DNA of 44,171 bases from Spizellomyces punctatus DAOM BR117 (taxonomy: Eukaryota; Chytridiomycota; Chytridiomycetes; Spizellomycetales; Spizellomycetaceae). Positions 1 through 10,348 of this stretch are shown one piece after another. Every line of letters begins with the position of its first letter. The first letter of the stretch is position 1. The stretch spans positions 467,149-511,319 of the forward strand of contig NW_015971555.1 in the NCBI RefSeq assembly GCF_000182565.1, read 5' to 3'. The position numbers and the translations under genes were made by a program. The notes under the pieces were generated by a model. The model searched no databases and had not been told where the DNA came from. It was given only the letters and a program-made list of their open reading frames with translations.

Positions 1-1503
1 CGACGAATAAACAAAGTCCAACGCACTGGGGAGGATTTAAGGAAGAACATCCTGGAAGCCGGTGGCATGCAGACAAAAGCAAAGGTGCAACTGAAACTCG
101 TCCTTGATGCTGAGGCAGATGTCGAGATAAACATTTGGCTGTCCTACGGTAAGCGGTGTCGGTAATTTTACGTTTCTTCGTCGATTTTATTATTAACACT
201 TTCTGGCCACGGATCAGTCATTCTCAAGGCTTCCTGGTCGCCATCATACGATATACGGGTCTCCACAACAGATAAGAAACTTAGCTTAACCTACAAGGCA
301 GAAGTACGCCAAGCTACAGGGGAGGATTGGACCAACGTGGAAATGTCGCTGTCAACGGCCATGCCGACATCAGCCGGAGACTGCCCAGAGTTTGCGAATC
401 CTTGGACCATTAGTACTTTTCGGATGCCAGTAGTGAGACCAACCGTTCGGAGTCTTATGGCGCGGGGCTCAGCCTTTGGTGCTCCGCCGCCCATGGCATC
501 AGCTCCCGCTCCGATGGTGGGTGCTTTTGGAGGGGCACCAGGTGGTGGGTCATTGTTCGGTTCGACTGCTGCCGGATTCGGTGCGGCTGCAAAAGCCTCT
601 CGGAGCGATGATATGATCGATTATGAAGATCAAGATGTCCAGACATTAGCTGCCCCAGCGCAGATGATACACCAGGTGGCCCAAGCAACTTCTGGGTTGG
701 TGTCCGCATCCTTTCATATCCAAACGAAAGCCAATATTCCCAGCGATAACGTCCCACATACGGTAACTGGTAGGTACACTTTCGTGTTGCGCAAGACAAT
801 TCATACGGTGATTCTCACGTATTCGGCCTCTTTGGATTAAAAGTCGCCCTCCTCAAGTTGGTGCCTGCATTCGAGTACGCGGCTGTTCCAAAACTTTCTC
901 CTGCAGCCTATCTCAAAGCGAAGCTGCGCAACACATCGGAGTACGCATTACTTCCGGGGCCCGCCAACATTTTTGTTGACGGGAACTTTGTTGCGAAATC
1001 ATCTCTCAAGAATGTTGCACCCGAAGAGGACTTTGAGTGTTCTCTAGGGTAAGGGCCATCGTTTTTTTGTCTTGCAGTAATGTAATCTTACATATGTTCA
1101 ATCGTGACGGTCTCTCTCCGTATCATATAGCGTCGACCATGCCATTCGTATCACGTACAAACCGGTGACAAAATCTCGCCAGACCGCCGGTGTTTTCAGC
1201 AAAAACGTTACTTTGCGCCATACTCAGCGCCTCAATGTCAAAAATACCAAACGTGTAGCAGCCACCTTGCGTGTTTCGGATCAAGTACCCATTAGCGAGG
1301 ACGAAAAGATCAAAGTCACCATAGTAAAACCTGTGAATGGGGAGGCCTCTAAAGATATGGACGTGGCTCATAAGGATAAAGGGCTTATTGAATGGACGCT
1401 CACGGATGTGCAGCCTGCCAGCGACCTGGACCTGGAGCTTGTGTATGAAATTACATATCCGCAAGGGACAATTGTTTCTGGTATGTACCCATTTCCAGAT
1501 TGA
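1..1503 (+). CDS. DUF4139 (mucoidy-inhibitor-like) protein, 3' part
   Basis: C-terminal part of a DUF4140/DUF4139 family protein; the N-terminus lies outside the window. Exons are 1-148, 218-769, 844-1048 and 1131-1503, joined by GT..AG introns of 69, 74 and 82 nt that keep frame. The DUF4139 core is recognisable: SWSPSYDIRVST, then KLSLTYKAEVRQATGEDW and SLSTAMP in exon 2, a Gly/Ala/Pro-rich linker near 455-610, then PHTVTVALLKLVPAFEYAA across intron 2 and a conserved beta-rich end. Fungal homologues exist, but the biochemical role of the family is not established. A possible extra donor at 1481 (GTATGT) with an acceptor ending at 1518 would replace the last residues, but a 38-nt intron would be the shortest here, so I end the protein at 1503. 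Confidence 0.85.
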
Positions 1504-2124
1504 TGGCTGATGTAGCAGGGTTTGATGCTCAACACCCGATGGTCTCCTAGGAGTTTGATGACCTTGACGCTATCCGGGATGCTGTTTTATCATGGATACA
1601 AACGTTCACAGATCTTCATTATATACCCTTTGTGTACTGTTAGCAAAAGCCAAGAACCGTACATCCATGCTGCTTTGAATGTATATTGTTTTAAGTTAGG
1701 ATCTTGTTTGGAGGACCTCCCCTGATTTCTGATTTATGAAGAATGTCCAATGTCCCCGGTGGACAATAAACTGGCGATATTTCGTATGCGAGTTCAGACA
1801 AAGTGGCCAGAGGTTGACATCAGTAAGTCAGCTAGTATATACTGTTGGCAAAGAAAACATCATCAAATTCGAACCTACGGTGAAAGCGTTATCCATAAAA
1901 ATGCAAATGAGGGCAGTGCGGTGAGTAAAGCAAACCTCACTGGAGCTGTACTATCTGTACTACAAAATTCCTTGATGGCTGCATCATGTCAATTCCCCAC
2001 AAAGACGGAGGCATCAAATACGGACAGGAAAGGTAAGGAACGATAATAGAAATCAGTGCGAGTGCCTTCCGTCCCACATCGACAAGTCCTATGTAGGAAA
2101 TCCAGCAGTGCCTTTTCTGGAACA
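1504..2124. other. Intergenic, no gene seen
   Basis: Short open stretches occur on both strands, but none has a convincing start, splice sites or a recognisable family. It holds the 3' flank of the DUF4139 gene. Confidence 0.5.
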
Positions 2125-2628
2125 TCACAATACTGCATGGGACGAGGGTGTGGAGAAATGATTGGGACTCTCGATGAAAGTCTCTTGTTTACATTGGAAA
2201 GATTTCCTCCGAGACTGGATGGGCAATTCGAAGAGCCTAAGTATCCAGCCACTATTCATTGCCAATTCTGGTATCCTGCACTGAGCTTTGAAAGGAAGAG
2301 AAGCAAGTGTGTTTGTTTGACAAGGAGGTGATGGCCGCGCTGTGACAACGTAGCGCTCCAATGAGGAATGCCTGATAGCAGAAGCTTGAGTCGGCCACTG
2401 ACATACGTAGCGCATGATGATCCCTTCGAGCACCTCGTCCGAGTCAGGTAGGTCAGCTAGGAACCCAAGCTGCCCGCGAAGGATGTGCATGTGCAAGGAC
2501 GTTACTTTCAAGCGTCCAGTTAAATCGGGATTTTCGCCACCATATCCAGCATCGTCATACCCAACAAGGTTTGCGGGCATGTATGCCCGCAGGATGTTCA
2601 GAAGCCTATTCCGTAAAGATGTGGGCAT
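2125..2628 (-). CDS. Unrecognised 167-aa protein or gene fragment
   Basis: Open frame of 167 codons from a true ATG at 2628. The first 90 or so residues read like a folded helical protein (SLRNRLLNILRAYMPANLVG, then a GYGGENPDLTGR stretch and RGQLGFLADLPDSDEVLEG). The second half is less protein-like and may run into an intron or a decayed region. No signal peptide, membrane span or family motif is visible. It is the only sizeable frame between the DUF4139 gene and the small secreted gene. It may be a complete small gene, the 5' exon of a longer gene, or a remnant; I cannot assign a function. Confidence 0.35.
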   Translation of the reverse strand: MPTSLRNRLLNILRAYMPANLVGYDDAGYGGENPDLTGRLKVTSLHMHILRGQLGFLADLPDSDEVLEGIIMRYVCQWPTQASAIRHSSLERYVVTARPSPPCQTNTLASLPFKAQCRIPELAMNSGWILRLFELPIQSRRKSFQCKQETFIESPNHFSTPSSHAVL

Positions 2629-3227
2629 GCCACTTGCATTTACATGGTTTCAAAAGATTCTTCTAATGCAAACTAACCAACATGTCTTCCCCCCTCTGGT
2701 GCATTCTCGAGTTGCAAGCACGGCTGTCTCTATGTTCATTCATTCATATTCCACGTAGTCATACGTTCACTCATGTCGTTGGTTCTGACAAGTCGCCGTC
2801 GACAGCCCCGGGATTAATCGGACCATCACTGCTTTCCTACTTTTGCTGCTCGCCGTGAAAGCAGTCAATTTTTGAAGAAATCTGAACGTGTTAGTTACAT
2901 CTACCATTAGTTTCGTGCTGCTTACTTGTCAGGATCTACTTTGGCTGAGTCGCTTACCAAGACACAAGCGGCAGCAAAAAAGTAGAAATCACACCGTGGA
3001 AATAACAAGCGATGAACGAAATGTCCTTCTGGTTGCGAAAATGTCCTTTTGGTTGCTGTTCTTCACTGCCCCACACGTGTAGCTTCAGCTGGTTTTTGGC
3101 GAAATCGGTAATCTGAAAGGGCTGCGGGTCGCCCACGCAGCTGAACGGCAGATGCGCCGCTCTCTTGCCGCCAAAAAAAAGGACAATAGTCTTGGCGGGC
3201 GCATGTCCAAAGCTCAACAGTCTGGTC

Positions 3228-3236
3228 TATAAAAGG
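3228..3236 (+). promoter_or_regulatory. TATA box of the small secreted protein gene
   Basis: TATAAAAGG lies 135 bp before the ATG at 3371. The interval between is rich in CA and TC, as in the leaders of strongly expressed fungal genes. Confidence 0.55.
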
Positions 3237-3370
3237 AGCCCATGTGGAGGACTCCACCAGTTTTAGCAAGCTTTCTGCATCAACCTCATCGACATCCAAG
3301 TAGGTAAAGAGCCCCATCATCAAATATCCCAACAGTACACACAGCTTACAATGTCCCACTCAGCTTTACA

Positions 3371-3667
3371 ATGAAGATTCCCGCGATTGCCGCTGTTGTT
3401 GGCCTCCTTGCTACCCCCGCCCTGGGCTTCCAGCTTGACGTCTACACTCAGGACAACTATGCTGGCCAACACAAGTCCCTCACCAACACGGGATCCCTCT
3501 CTGGCCAATTCCATTCCTACAAGTGGCAAGGCACTCGTTCCGGCCATTGCGCCCAGTTCTGTAACGGAAACAGGGACCTTGGTTACCGCTGCGATGATTA
3601 CAGCAACAATGCCATCTGGTTTACCAAGGCCATTGTTTACAAGTACCCTAACAAGCCTGGATGTTAA
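3371..3667 (+). CDS. Small secreted four-cysteine protein, crystallin-like
   Basis: A 98-residue single-exon protein. Residues 1 to about 19 form a clear signal peptide (hydrophobic core then TPALG-F). The mature part of about 79 residues holds four cysteines (HCAQFC, YRCDDY and the C-terminal Cys), enough for two disulfides. The opening FQLDVYTQDNYAGQ resembles a strand of the beta/gamma-crystallin fold, with an aromatic residue followed by a Gly near the turn; this fold is a guess. A strong TATA box lies 135 bp upstream and AATAAA is at 3753-3758, 86 bp past the stop, so the unit looks well expressed. It is probably an extracellular or cell-surface protein; its partner is unknown. Confidence 0.75.
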   Translation: MKIPAIAAVVGLLATPALGFQLDVYTQDNYAGQHKSLTNTGSLSGQFHSYKWQGTRSGHCAQFCNGNRDLGYRCDDYSNNAIWFTKAIVYKYPNKPGC

Positions 3668-3752
3668 GAGCGATCGTCATTGGATTAGTGCAAAATGATG
3701 GGTTGCCGAGTTTTGAAGATGGTGTTTTACTCTATGTTTAGATTTCGCTCAT

Positions 3753-3758
3753 AATAAA
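3753..3758 (+). terminator. AATAAA poly(A) signal
   Basis: Canonical hexamer 86 bp after the stop of the small secreted protein gene. Only about 30 bp separate it from the stop codon of the convergent METTL24-like gene. Confidence 0.5.
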
Positions 3759-3789
3759 TGCATTTGACATGGTCACGAAAATTCATTGG

Positions 3790-5061
3790 TTATTCTCGTA
3801 TCAGAACATATTCGCTACAGGTTGGACACAATGGGTTCCGCTCCTGTGCTGCCACTCGATATCCCATCGTGTCAAGATCCTTCATCAGCGCTATCACGCT
3901 ATGCAGCCACGTTCCTTTTGTAGGCACTTGTCCAGGCTCCCCGGTGTGAACTTCAACCAGGATTTGCTTTGGAAGGAATGACTCTGTCTCAGCTTTTAAG
4001 CTCTCAAAAACCGGCCATTCAAACCTGCCAAAAAAAAAAAAAGAAATCAATTGCCCTGTTTGATTGCGAAACGTGTTCTAGCAAATCACCTACCCCTCAA
4101 TATCCATCTTTAGGAGCGATATGTGCGATATTCGCAATTCCTTGGCTATAGTGGAGAGCCGCTTGTAAGTCCGCCCGTCAATCACCTCATCTTTATCGCC
4201 GATACACCTAGAATGCAAACCAAGGTCTAATCAGCACCTAAAAGCTCGACCTCAAAACAATCCACATGCCTATACCAGGAATGGAAGCTGGTCACCCTAT
4301 TCGACCACTTGCCGGTGCAATCAAAAGTATGTATTTTGCACTTTCCTTTCGTCAGCTTGGATATCGACTCTTCAAACTGCCCTGAAGTGAGACCGGCGCG
4401 TCAGATGGCAAGTTAAGACAAGCCGCGTACATGGAAGTTCCCGTTGGATCCTAGCGAAAAGATGTGACAGTCGTCCTTGCCAATATCCAGCAGCTCTGTG
4501 CACATCCATTTCCCACCGTCCCCATCTTCACCAATGCTATCGTATTCATGCGAATGAATATTTAATGTCAAATAAGATCAATCTGGATCACCGTACCGTT
4601 TAAGCTGGTTGGCGTCGCATTGGTACGTTACAGGAAGAAGATCGAGAACACTGTAGCCTGGCTTTTGGTCTTGAAAGCGCTTTACTGCCGGATGCCCAAG
4701 CGGAAGCTCCTCCAACATTTCCAGCGTGCTTAATACAGCCTTTCTATAAAAAAGATGCAAGAACTCAATGCTGTAGCCCGTCAGGTACTCGGAATACATG
4801 ATCTCACCTTCTAACATCGTTCCAGCATTTCTGAGACTTGCTCCAGTCGCTTATATCTACCTCCTGTTTGAAGCAATCAAGAGCTTCCTCAGCAATAGCC
4901 CCTTGAGAAGAACCAAAGGAGAACGATCGCAGGCGTCGCGGTGTAGACGGGTGAAGATTGAGACCAAAGAAGAGCACCAGAGCGCAGGTGACTATAGCTG
5001 CTGCAATGCATATACTACGAGATCGAAGTCGGCGGACGGGCCCTTCGTTCACCTGGTGCAT
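3790..5061 (-). CDS. Type II membrane METTL24-like methyltransferase
   Basis: Six exons on the minus strand: 5061-4808, 4743-4597, 4536-4431, 4376-4276, 4207-4094, 4024-3790; together exactly 957 nt, 318 residues. Residues about 18-36 (SICIAAAIVTCALVLFFGL) form one membrane anchor after a basic N-terminus, giving a lumenal catalytic domain typical of Golgi enzymes. The domain belongs to the FkbM/Methyltransf_24 group: KWMCTELLDI, SLGSNGNF, then SFHSWCIGDKDE and LLKMDIEGFEW, the last being the family signature before the C-terminal strand. It probably O-methylates a sugar or a glycan-linked group using S-adenosylmethionine; the substrate is unknown. GACGCGTC lies 14 bp upstream of the ATG. The long T/A run near 4030 is the pyrimidine tract of intron 5. 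Confidence 0.82.
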
Positions 5062-6278
5062 AGTATTGGATATTGACGCGTCAAGAAGACATGTCGTCCT
5101 GGAGAACGCGTTCTGTTAGGCTTACGCTAGCACATGTTGGAACGACTACCGTGCTCGATGTGTGGGTACTTTTCCTTACATATGTGAAACTCAAGTGTAT
5201 GGATCCTCTATGCGACACTATCCACATTCGCAACTTTTCCACCTCACCGTCTATCTTTAGAAACCAACCAAGAGAAGCAAGGAGGGAGATGGGCTTTCGT
5301 TTATGATGACCTAGCCAAAGGCGCGGACATAAGAGGCGTCAACCGCTTCTGTTGGCCTTTCATACTAGTGATAGTACATCTGTACAGATCGGTCCCTTCC
5401 TCCGAGAGATGCTTGAAACATTGCTTAGAGAGCATCCACCAGTGTGCTGTTAATCCATGCTTGACTCCCTCTACATTGCTACTCATACGACTGGTGTCTG
5501 TAGGAATTGGAATGCTGTCATGAGAAAGGAGAGGCGAGAACTTTCTCCACGACATGTCGTATGCTCTTTCCAATGTCGATACCTTGGTACAACGATGCGC
5601 TACAATACTTGCCCTGCCGTAATCAAGTTTGAGTCCAGTCTTTCTCTTTGCAGGGAATCAGGTTCTTTTACAAAAGCTTTATTGGTCGGCGTGCTTGCTT
5701 CAAGGTTCAGCATGTTGCTGGGAAGAGCCACGAGCTGAAGCTGGTTTTGCTTTGACATCTTCGCAGCCAGATCATCTCTCTCTCCGGCGCAATATTGACC
5801 AAAATATTGTCCATCAGCTCATGGGCTATACTATCTGTCTGCTTTTCCCAGAAAGGAACAACTATGTGACTGATCTTCACCCGCAACTGTCAAGATGAAA
5901 GAGCCAAGTTCCGAATGTCGCGAGACCACATTTGCGAACGATTGATGGCGTTACTTGCCTAAACCAACGCTACTTTGGCACGGATAACCACAATTCCTGA
6001 GCTTGTTAAGATAATAGACTGGTCAAATTCAAATGGAACAATGACGTCGGAGCGTTAAGCCTAAGGCAGCATCGAAAGCTGTACTCAAAACCAATAACAT
6101 TCTTCTCCGTGGAAGCAGTTCAAATCGCTTCTTGGAAAAAACTATGGAACCACGGAACGTTAACGTCCATATGGTGGTTAGCAAGGCCTTGCGCCAAAGT
6201 CCTGTTAACTGCAAAACCAGTTTTAAATACATGAAAATCAATATATCTAATTTAATTTCTCTTCTAACAAGCCCAATC
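5062..6278. other. Intergenic with coding-like minus-strand remnants
   Basis: No intact gene. On the minus strand about 5730-5890 reads as a plausible protein piece (QLRVKISHIVVPFWEKQTD, continuing to NILVNIAPEREMIWLRR) bounded by stops in the same frame, and 5301-5573 is open from an ATG. These may be parts of one decayed gene, but I cannot join them with splice sites or name a family. The right end, 5062-5110, is the METTL24-like promoter. Confidence 0.3.
5075..5082. promoter_or_regulatory. GACGCGTC element (MluI cell-cycle-box-like)
   Basis: Palindromic GACGCGTC, 14 bp upstream of the METTL24-like start. The ACGCGT core matches the box bound by the MBF (Mbp1-Swi6) type regulators of fungi at G1/S. 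The same octamer recurs before other glycan genes in this window. Confidence 0.4.
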
Positions 6279-9102
6279 TTAGCCATAGCCAACTTCTGTC
6301 CAATTACCTACCACCGGCCACTTGGACTGGTCGCTACCGTCCAATACTGTACAAATCTGATCAGGGCCACCCCTAAATACTCTTGCACTCGGTCTAAGCG
6401 TTGTAAAGAGTGCAGTTTCCCCAAATCCTGATCTTGAGACGACGTGGTAGTCCATATCCAACTGGACAAGCCAGTCGAGATAAGCGCGCCAGTGTGTTCG
6501 TTTGTGCGCGTTCACGTCCAGCTGCGGCGTCTTGTCTATGTGAGTTATCGGACCTGCAGTGATAGGCAACCGTGTCAGAAATGGTGCAATTAGATACACT
6601 CGGAAGACAAAAGGCAGCGGACGTTGATCGAAGCTTTTGTAGTGCAATCCGAGTGGCATTCGTAATATCAACCCGAGCCCAAAGCAGTATGATCGGGGTC
6701 CGCTGCCTTATGTCCACTGAATATCTGTACAAAGAGGACAGCCAAACTAACCAGCAATTGCGAACGACTTGTATCCAAGGGATGTGAGTGATCGGCTCAG
6801 AGTCTTCTGTGCCTGTGTAGAATCTGCGGTTATGAAGAAGATAACCTCGCTCTTGCGAAGCCCTCGATCAAGCGCAAACTGCACTCCGCGTGCGACGTAA
6901 CATACGGAGGCGTCGAGCGGCATCCGACCCGCAACGTCAGCCGCAAACGCTGGCTCCCCCGTACCGCCGCCAGCGCGAAATTGAATACCGATTTTAATGG
7001 CAGATCTGTAGCCGTCGATATCGCTGCGCACAGCTTCCAACATCTGCTTTAGCGGTGGTGAAGGTGCGAATAGCGCACGTATCACGGTTCCCAACAAGGC
7101 TTCGCGGTTGAAGGTAAGGAGCGAGTACCACTCAATTAGCGGCCGCCAATATGGGTTTTGAAGCATGAGGTGTAAGAGATCCATATTCGCGTGCAGGTAC
7201 ACAATATCAGCATCAATCCACGGGTCAGGCTTTTCATAAAGACTCTTGGCGTTTGCAGTTGTGTCGACCAAGTCAATCAGACTGACTTCAATGGTCTTTC
7301 GGCCTGTAGCCCAAGACTTGTCGAATCTCCAGTCGAAGCTTGCCGGTATGAGATAATCTTCCAGTGCATCCGGGAAACTTATATCAATACCGAGCGACCG
7401 GTTGGTAAATACACCGTAGTATACGGATGTAATCGCTCCTTTCACTCGATCCCCAAGACCCCCGCAATATGTGCTTCGGCAAACTAACACAACCCAACGC
7501 GATGTCCGTGGGTTGGCTCGCGCTGTTTGCATAGACTGCTCGTAATCGCGTAGCATCCGATCGAGGCCAAGCCGATGCTTCACTCGATCCGCTGTTAAGG
7601 CGCCTAATCCAGTAAAATTGTGAACTACATTGAATGTTTCCGAAATCGCTAGATCTGCTTTTCCCGCATCTGCATCGGCTGGATAGACTGACACGGGCAC
7701 CTTCGGAGGGTTTGTCACGTCCGTAGGAATGGCAGGACTATGATCCTATCAGAGAGCTAAGTGGTCATATTTCGATGCGAATGAATATTGCAATACCTAC
7801 CACAGAAACACTGCTATTAGCAGCAGATTGCCAAGGAAGGCTACTCAATGATACCTCTCCGTTCTTACAACCGAATGTGTTCTGCAGTGCCCAGACCGGC
7901 TGAAAGATTTCATCTGAGGTGACAGGGCGTGTCATTGCGTCCTTTGGGAACACTCCGAGAATTCTCCATCCCGCAAACAACTTTGGCAGTCGCAAAGGCC
8001 CGTAAATACGGTGAGCATTCCAATCGAGCCGGTCAAAACAGCATGGAACGCCAATGAACATGAAGCCGCCAGGTTTGACAACTGTCAGCATCTTGGCCAT
8101 CGTCTGGAGATCACCGGATGGATTCAAGTTGTCGCCGTAGCGTCCCAAGCCGTCGTGCTCCAGAGAGGAGTACGTGAAGACAAAGTCAAAAGGGCGTATT
8201 GAACCCTGAATAAATCCCAGCGAGAACTGCTTCGGTGTGAACGTGGTAATCTGAGGATGTTTTGAGTCGATGGACCCAAACTCTAGAGTGGTAACATGTT
8301 CCGCGCCATATTCAAGCAAGAAGGCTTCAAGCCACGGATTCTCTGAGCCTATGACAAGGCCGCGTTTGCCTTTGACTGCGACCGCTGCGTGGGCGTTGAG
8401 CACGTCGTAAATAGGCTCATTGGGATAGTTGAACCCGGCTACTTTCTTGCGCACTCCTTGCCGGTAAAGTTCCACTTGTTCCTTGGTCCAATCTGATACG
8501 AGAGCTTTATTGCCAAGATAGGCCTTTCCGGCAAGAAAATCTTAGCTGAAGGTAGTCGAATATCGCAGTTGGCTGGATCTTATGTCCAAATTTCACACCT
8601 GATCAAAATACCGCTGAACTACAGGAATACTCCCATTAAATGTATAGTCATCCAAGAGAACTGATGGGATCTCGGAAGGAGCAGGACCATATCTTGCTGC
8701 ACAGAAATGTGTCAGATGGATGCAATACAATGAACCGCAGCGATTGGTATCGTGTCAATTCTACATTGACGGGAACACACCTGTTTCCGCTTTTAGCCAG
8801 GCTTCGAGGAGTGGGAACTCTGGTTTGGCCAGAGGCTTGATATGAGCAGTGGCCGCATCCACATCTGGCTCAACCCAGACACAATCCCTATTGACAGGTT
8901 GCACTGCATCCGCACGGCTGGATGCTTCTGTAGTCTCTTCGTTCGTTAAAGCGGAATGCACCTCCGGAGACCCGAGAAACATGGGTTTGCGCAGCAGATC
9001 GCGGGGCAGGAGTAGAAAGCTGAGAGACAGCAAGCATATGAAGAGGACGCCGGTAGCGTTGCGCAGGAGTCGCCATGAACAAAACGCTTGATTTGCAAAC
9101 AT
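6279..9102 (-). CDS. DUF268 methyltransferase-like / fucosyltransferase-like fusion, type II membrane
   Basis: Five minus-strand exons, 9102-8781, 8696-8599, 8523-7801, 7745-6752 and 6553-6279, total exactly 2412 nt, 803 residues. An in-frame ATG at 9147 would add 15 residues. Residues 16-32 are one membrane span, so the rest should face the Golgi lumen. Residues about 108-380 are a DUF268 domain: TFNGSIPVVQRYFDQ, GLVIGSENPWLEAFLLEYGA, FDFVFTYSSLEHDGLGRYGD, PGGFMFIGVPCCFDRLDWNAHRIYGP (split by my limit, read continuously). Residues about 430-800 resemble the O-fucosyltransferase superfamily: YCGGLGDRVKGA, IGIQFRAGG near the usual HxRxGD position, VIFFITADS, and WLVQLDMDYHVVSRSGFGE. The 55-nt intron at 7746-7800 joins both domains in phase 0 with good signals, so a single bifunctional enzyme is likely. 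Substrates are not known. Confidence 0.8.
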
Positions 9103-9170
9103 TGTCACTCCACCACTCCACATTGAAACTTCGCAAGCAAGTACCATGAAAAGTCAGGACTGAATTGATG

Positions 9171-9190
9171 GACGCGTTGAAGGACGCGTC
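9171..9190. promoter_or_regulatory. Two GACGCGTY elements
   Basis: GACGCGTT at 9171-9178 and GACGCGTC at 9183-9190, 69 and 81 bp upstream of the ATG of the DUF268/fucosyltransferase-like gene. Paired copies of the ACGCGT core are typical of MBF-regulated fungal promoters; the assignment is inference. Confidence 0.4.
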
Positions 9191-9427
9191 CTGCTGCGCA
9201 CGATCATTACAATCGCCAGCGGAAGTGTTTTCTCCTTGCAAATCGCTGCCAGCAGGCAGTCCCACTCCTCCAGAATATTGCCACAGATCATTCATCCAAA
9301 CTCTTGGCTGCGTATCACCTTTATTTGACATTGAATACTACTACACAATATCCTACGACTAAGCCAAAAACATATAATAGGCTACTGATGAAGAATGATA
9401 AGAATGTCAAATCAACATAAATCGCTG

Positions 9428-10348
9428 TTATTTCTTTGGTTTTTCCTTGGGAACGACGGTTTGCTGTGCAGAGAAGGAAGATCCAGTTAAAGATGCATCT
9501 GAATAGCTCGGCAACTCATCCTCGATGATTGGATTGGGTGTCAGGAGGAAGGGGTCTTGACGGCTTCTTTCCTCGTCTTCCTCACCACCATTGACCGGGA
9601 GGTAGATAAATCCTACAGGAGTCACACCATACTTTTCTGGGTAATCGCGGAGCTCTTGGTAGTAACTCCAAATACAAAGACCAAAGTAGATCTAGAGGCA
9701 GGGTAAATGTCAATAAGGAGACGCCGGGTCTAGCTGCAGTGAAGCGAAAAACTGAAAACACCAAGTCCTTACGGAAACAGCGAAGCACAGCCCTCCCACA
9801 ATCGTATAGGCCGCAAAAGCAACCTTGATCAAGAGATTACAATCGGTATTATTCTCATAGTTGTGTTGTCGGCAAAACTCTTCCAACAGCGGAGCGCTTG
9901 CCGTGAGAGCGATCACAGTTAAGATGAAAACAAAAAGCGACAGGGCGACACTAATCCACTTGTAGATGGCAAAAGCTTTCACGTAAACAATGCGATTCTA
10001 CCACCGAGAACATAGCGGCGTGAGGAAATGGCTGGAATACACCACAAGACAATAACAAAGGCAGTTACCTTGATGGCACCATAAAGTCCTAACCCCACCA
10101 TAGCCATGTCGAACCAGCGCAGTGAATTGATTAGAGGTGAATTGAGTACGGGTGCATTGGAAGATTTGGGTAACAGTGCATTCGGAGAAACGATGTCATT
10201 CAACTACAGAACAGAGCTGCAATTTCAATCCTAGGTTGCGCATACTTGTACTTGATAAAACGATCGTTCCTACCAAGAGAATCGTCGCAATGATGATAAA
10301 CCCAGTGCGCAGATCTATGCTGCAGCAGCAGCTTCCGAGTACTGGCAT
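9428..10348 (-). CDS. Four-span membrane protein, LAPTM4-like
   Basis: Exons 10348-10274, 10203-10069, 9997-9773 and 9691-9428 total 699 nt, 232 residues. The N-terminus carries CCCSIDLRTG immediately before the first membrane span (FIIIATILL), which resembles the cysteine-rich start of LAPTM4 lysosomal proteins. Three further spans follow: around WFDMAMVGLGLYGAI, WISVALSLFVFILTVIALTA and VAFAAYTIVGGLCFAVSIYF. Between the last two is a lumenal loop with Cys and an NNT sequon. The cytosolic tail is acidic then polar and carries LPSYSDA, close to the PY-type sorting or ubiquitin-ligase docking motif of LAPTM4. A role in endosome or vacuole membranes is inferred; other fungal four-span families remain possible. 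Confidence 0.7.

Noticed and set aside
1481-1518. Extra 38-nt intron at the end of the DUF4139 gene
   Set aside because: Good boundary sequences but much shorter than every other intron in the window.
4026-4043. A12 run as a possible retroposon poly(A) tail
   Set aside because: It is the pyrimidine tract before the acceptor of an intron on the minus strand.
4548-7789. Identical 15-mer ATGCGAATGAATATT in introns at 4548-4562 and 7775-7789
   Set aside because: About one shared 15-mer is expected by chance in 44 kb, and no flanking similarity extends it.
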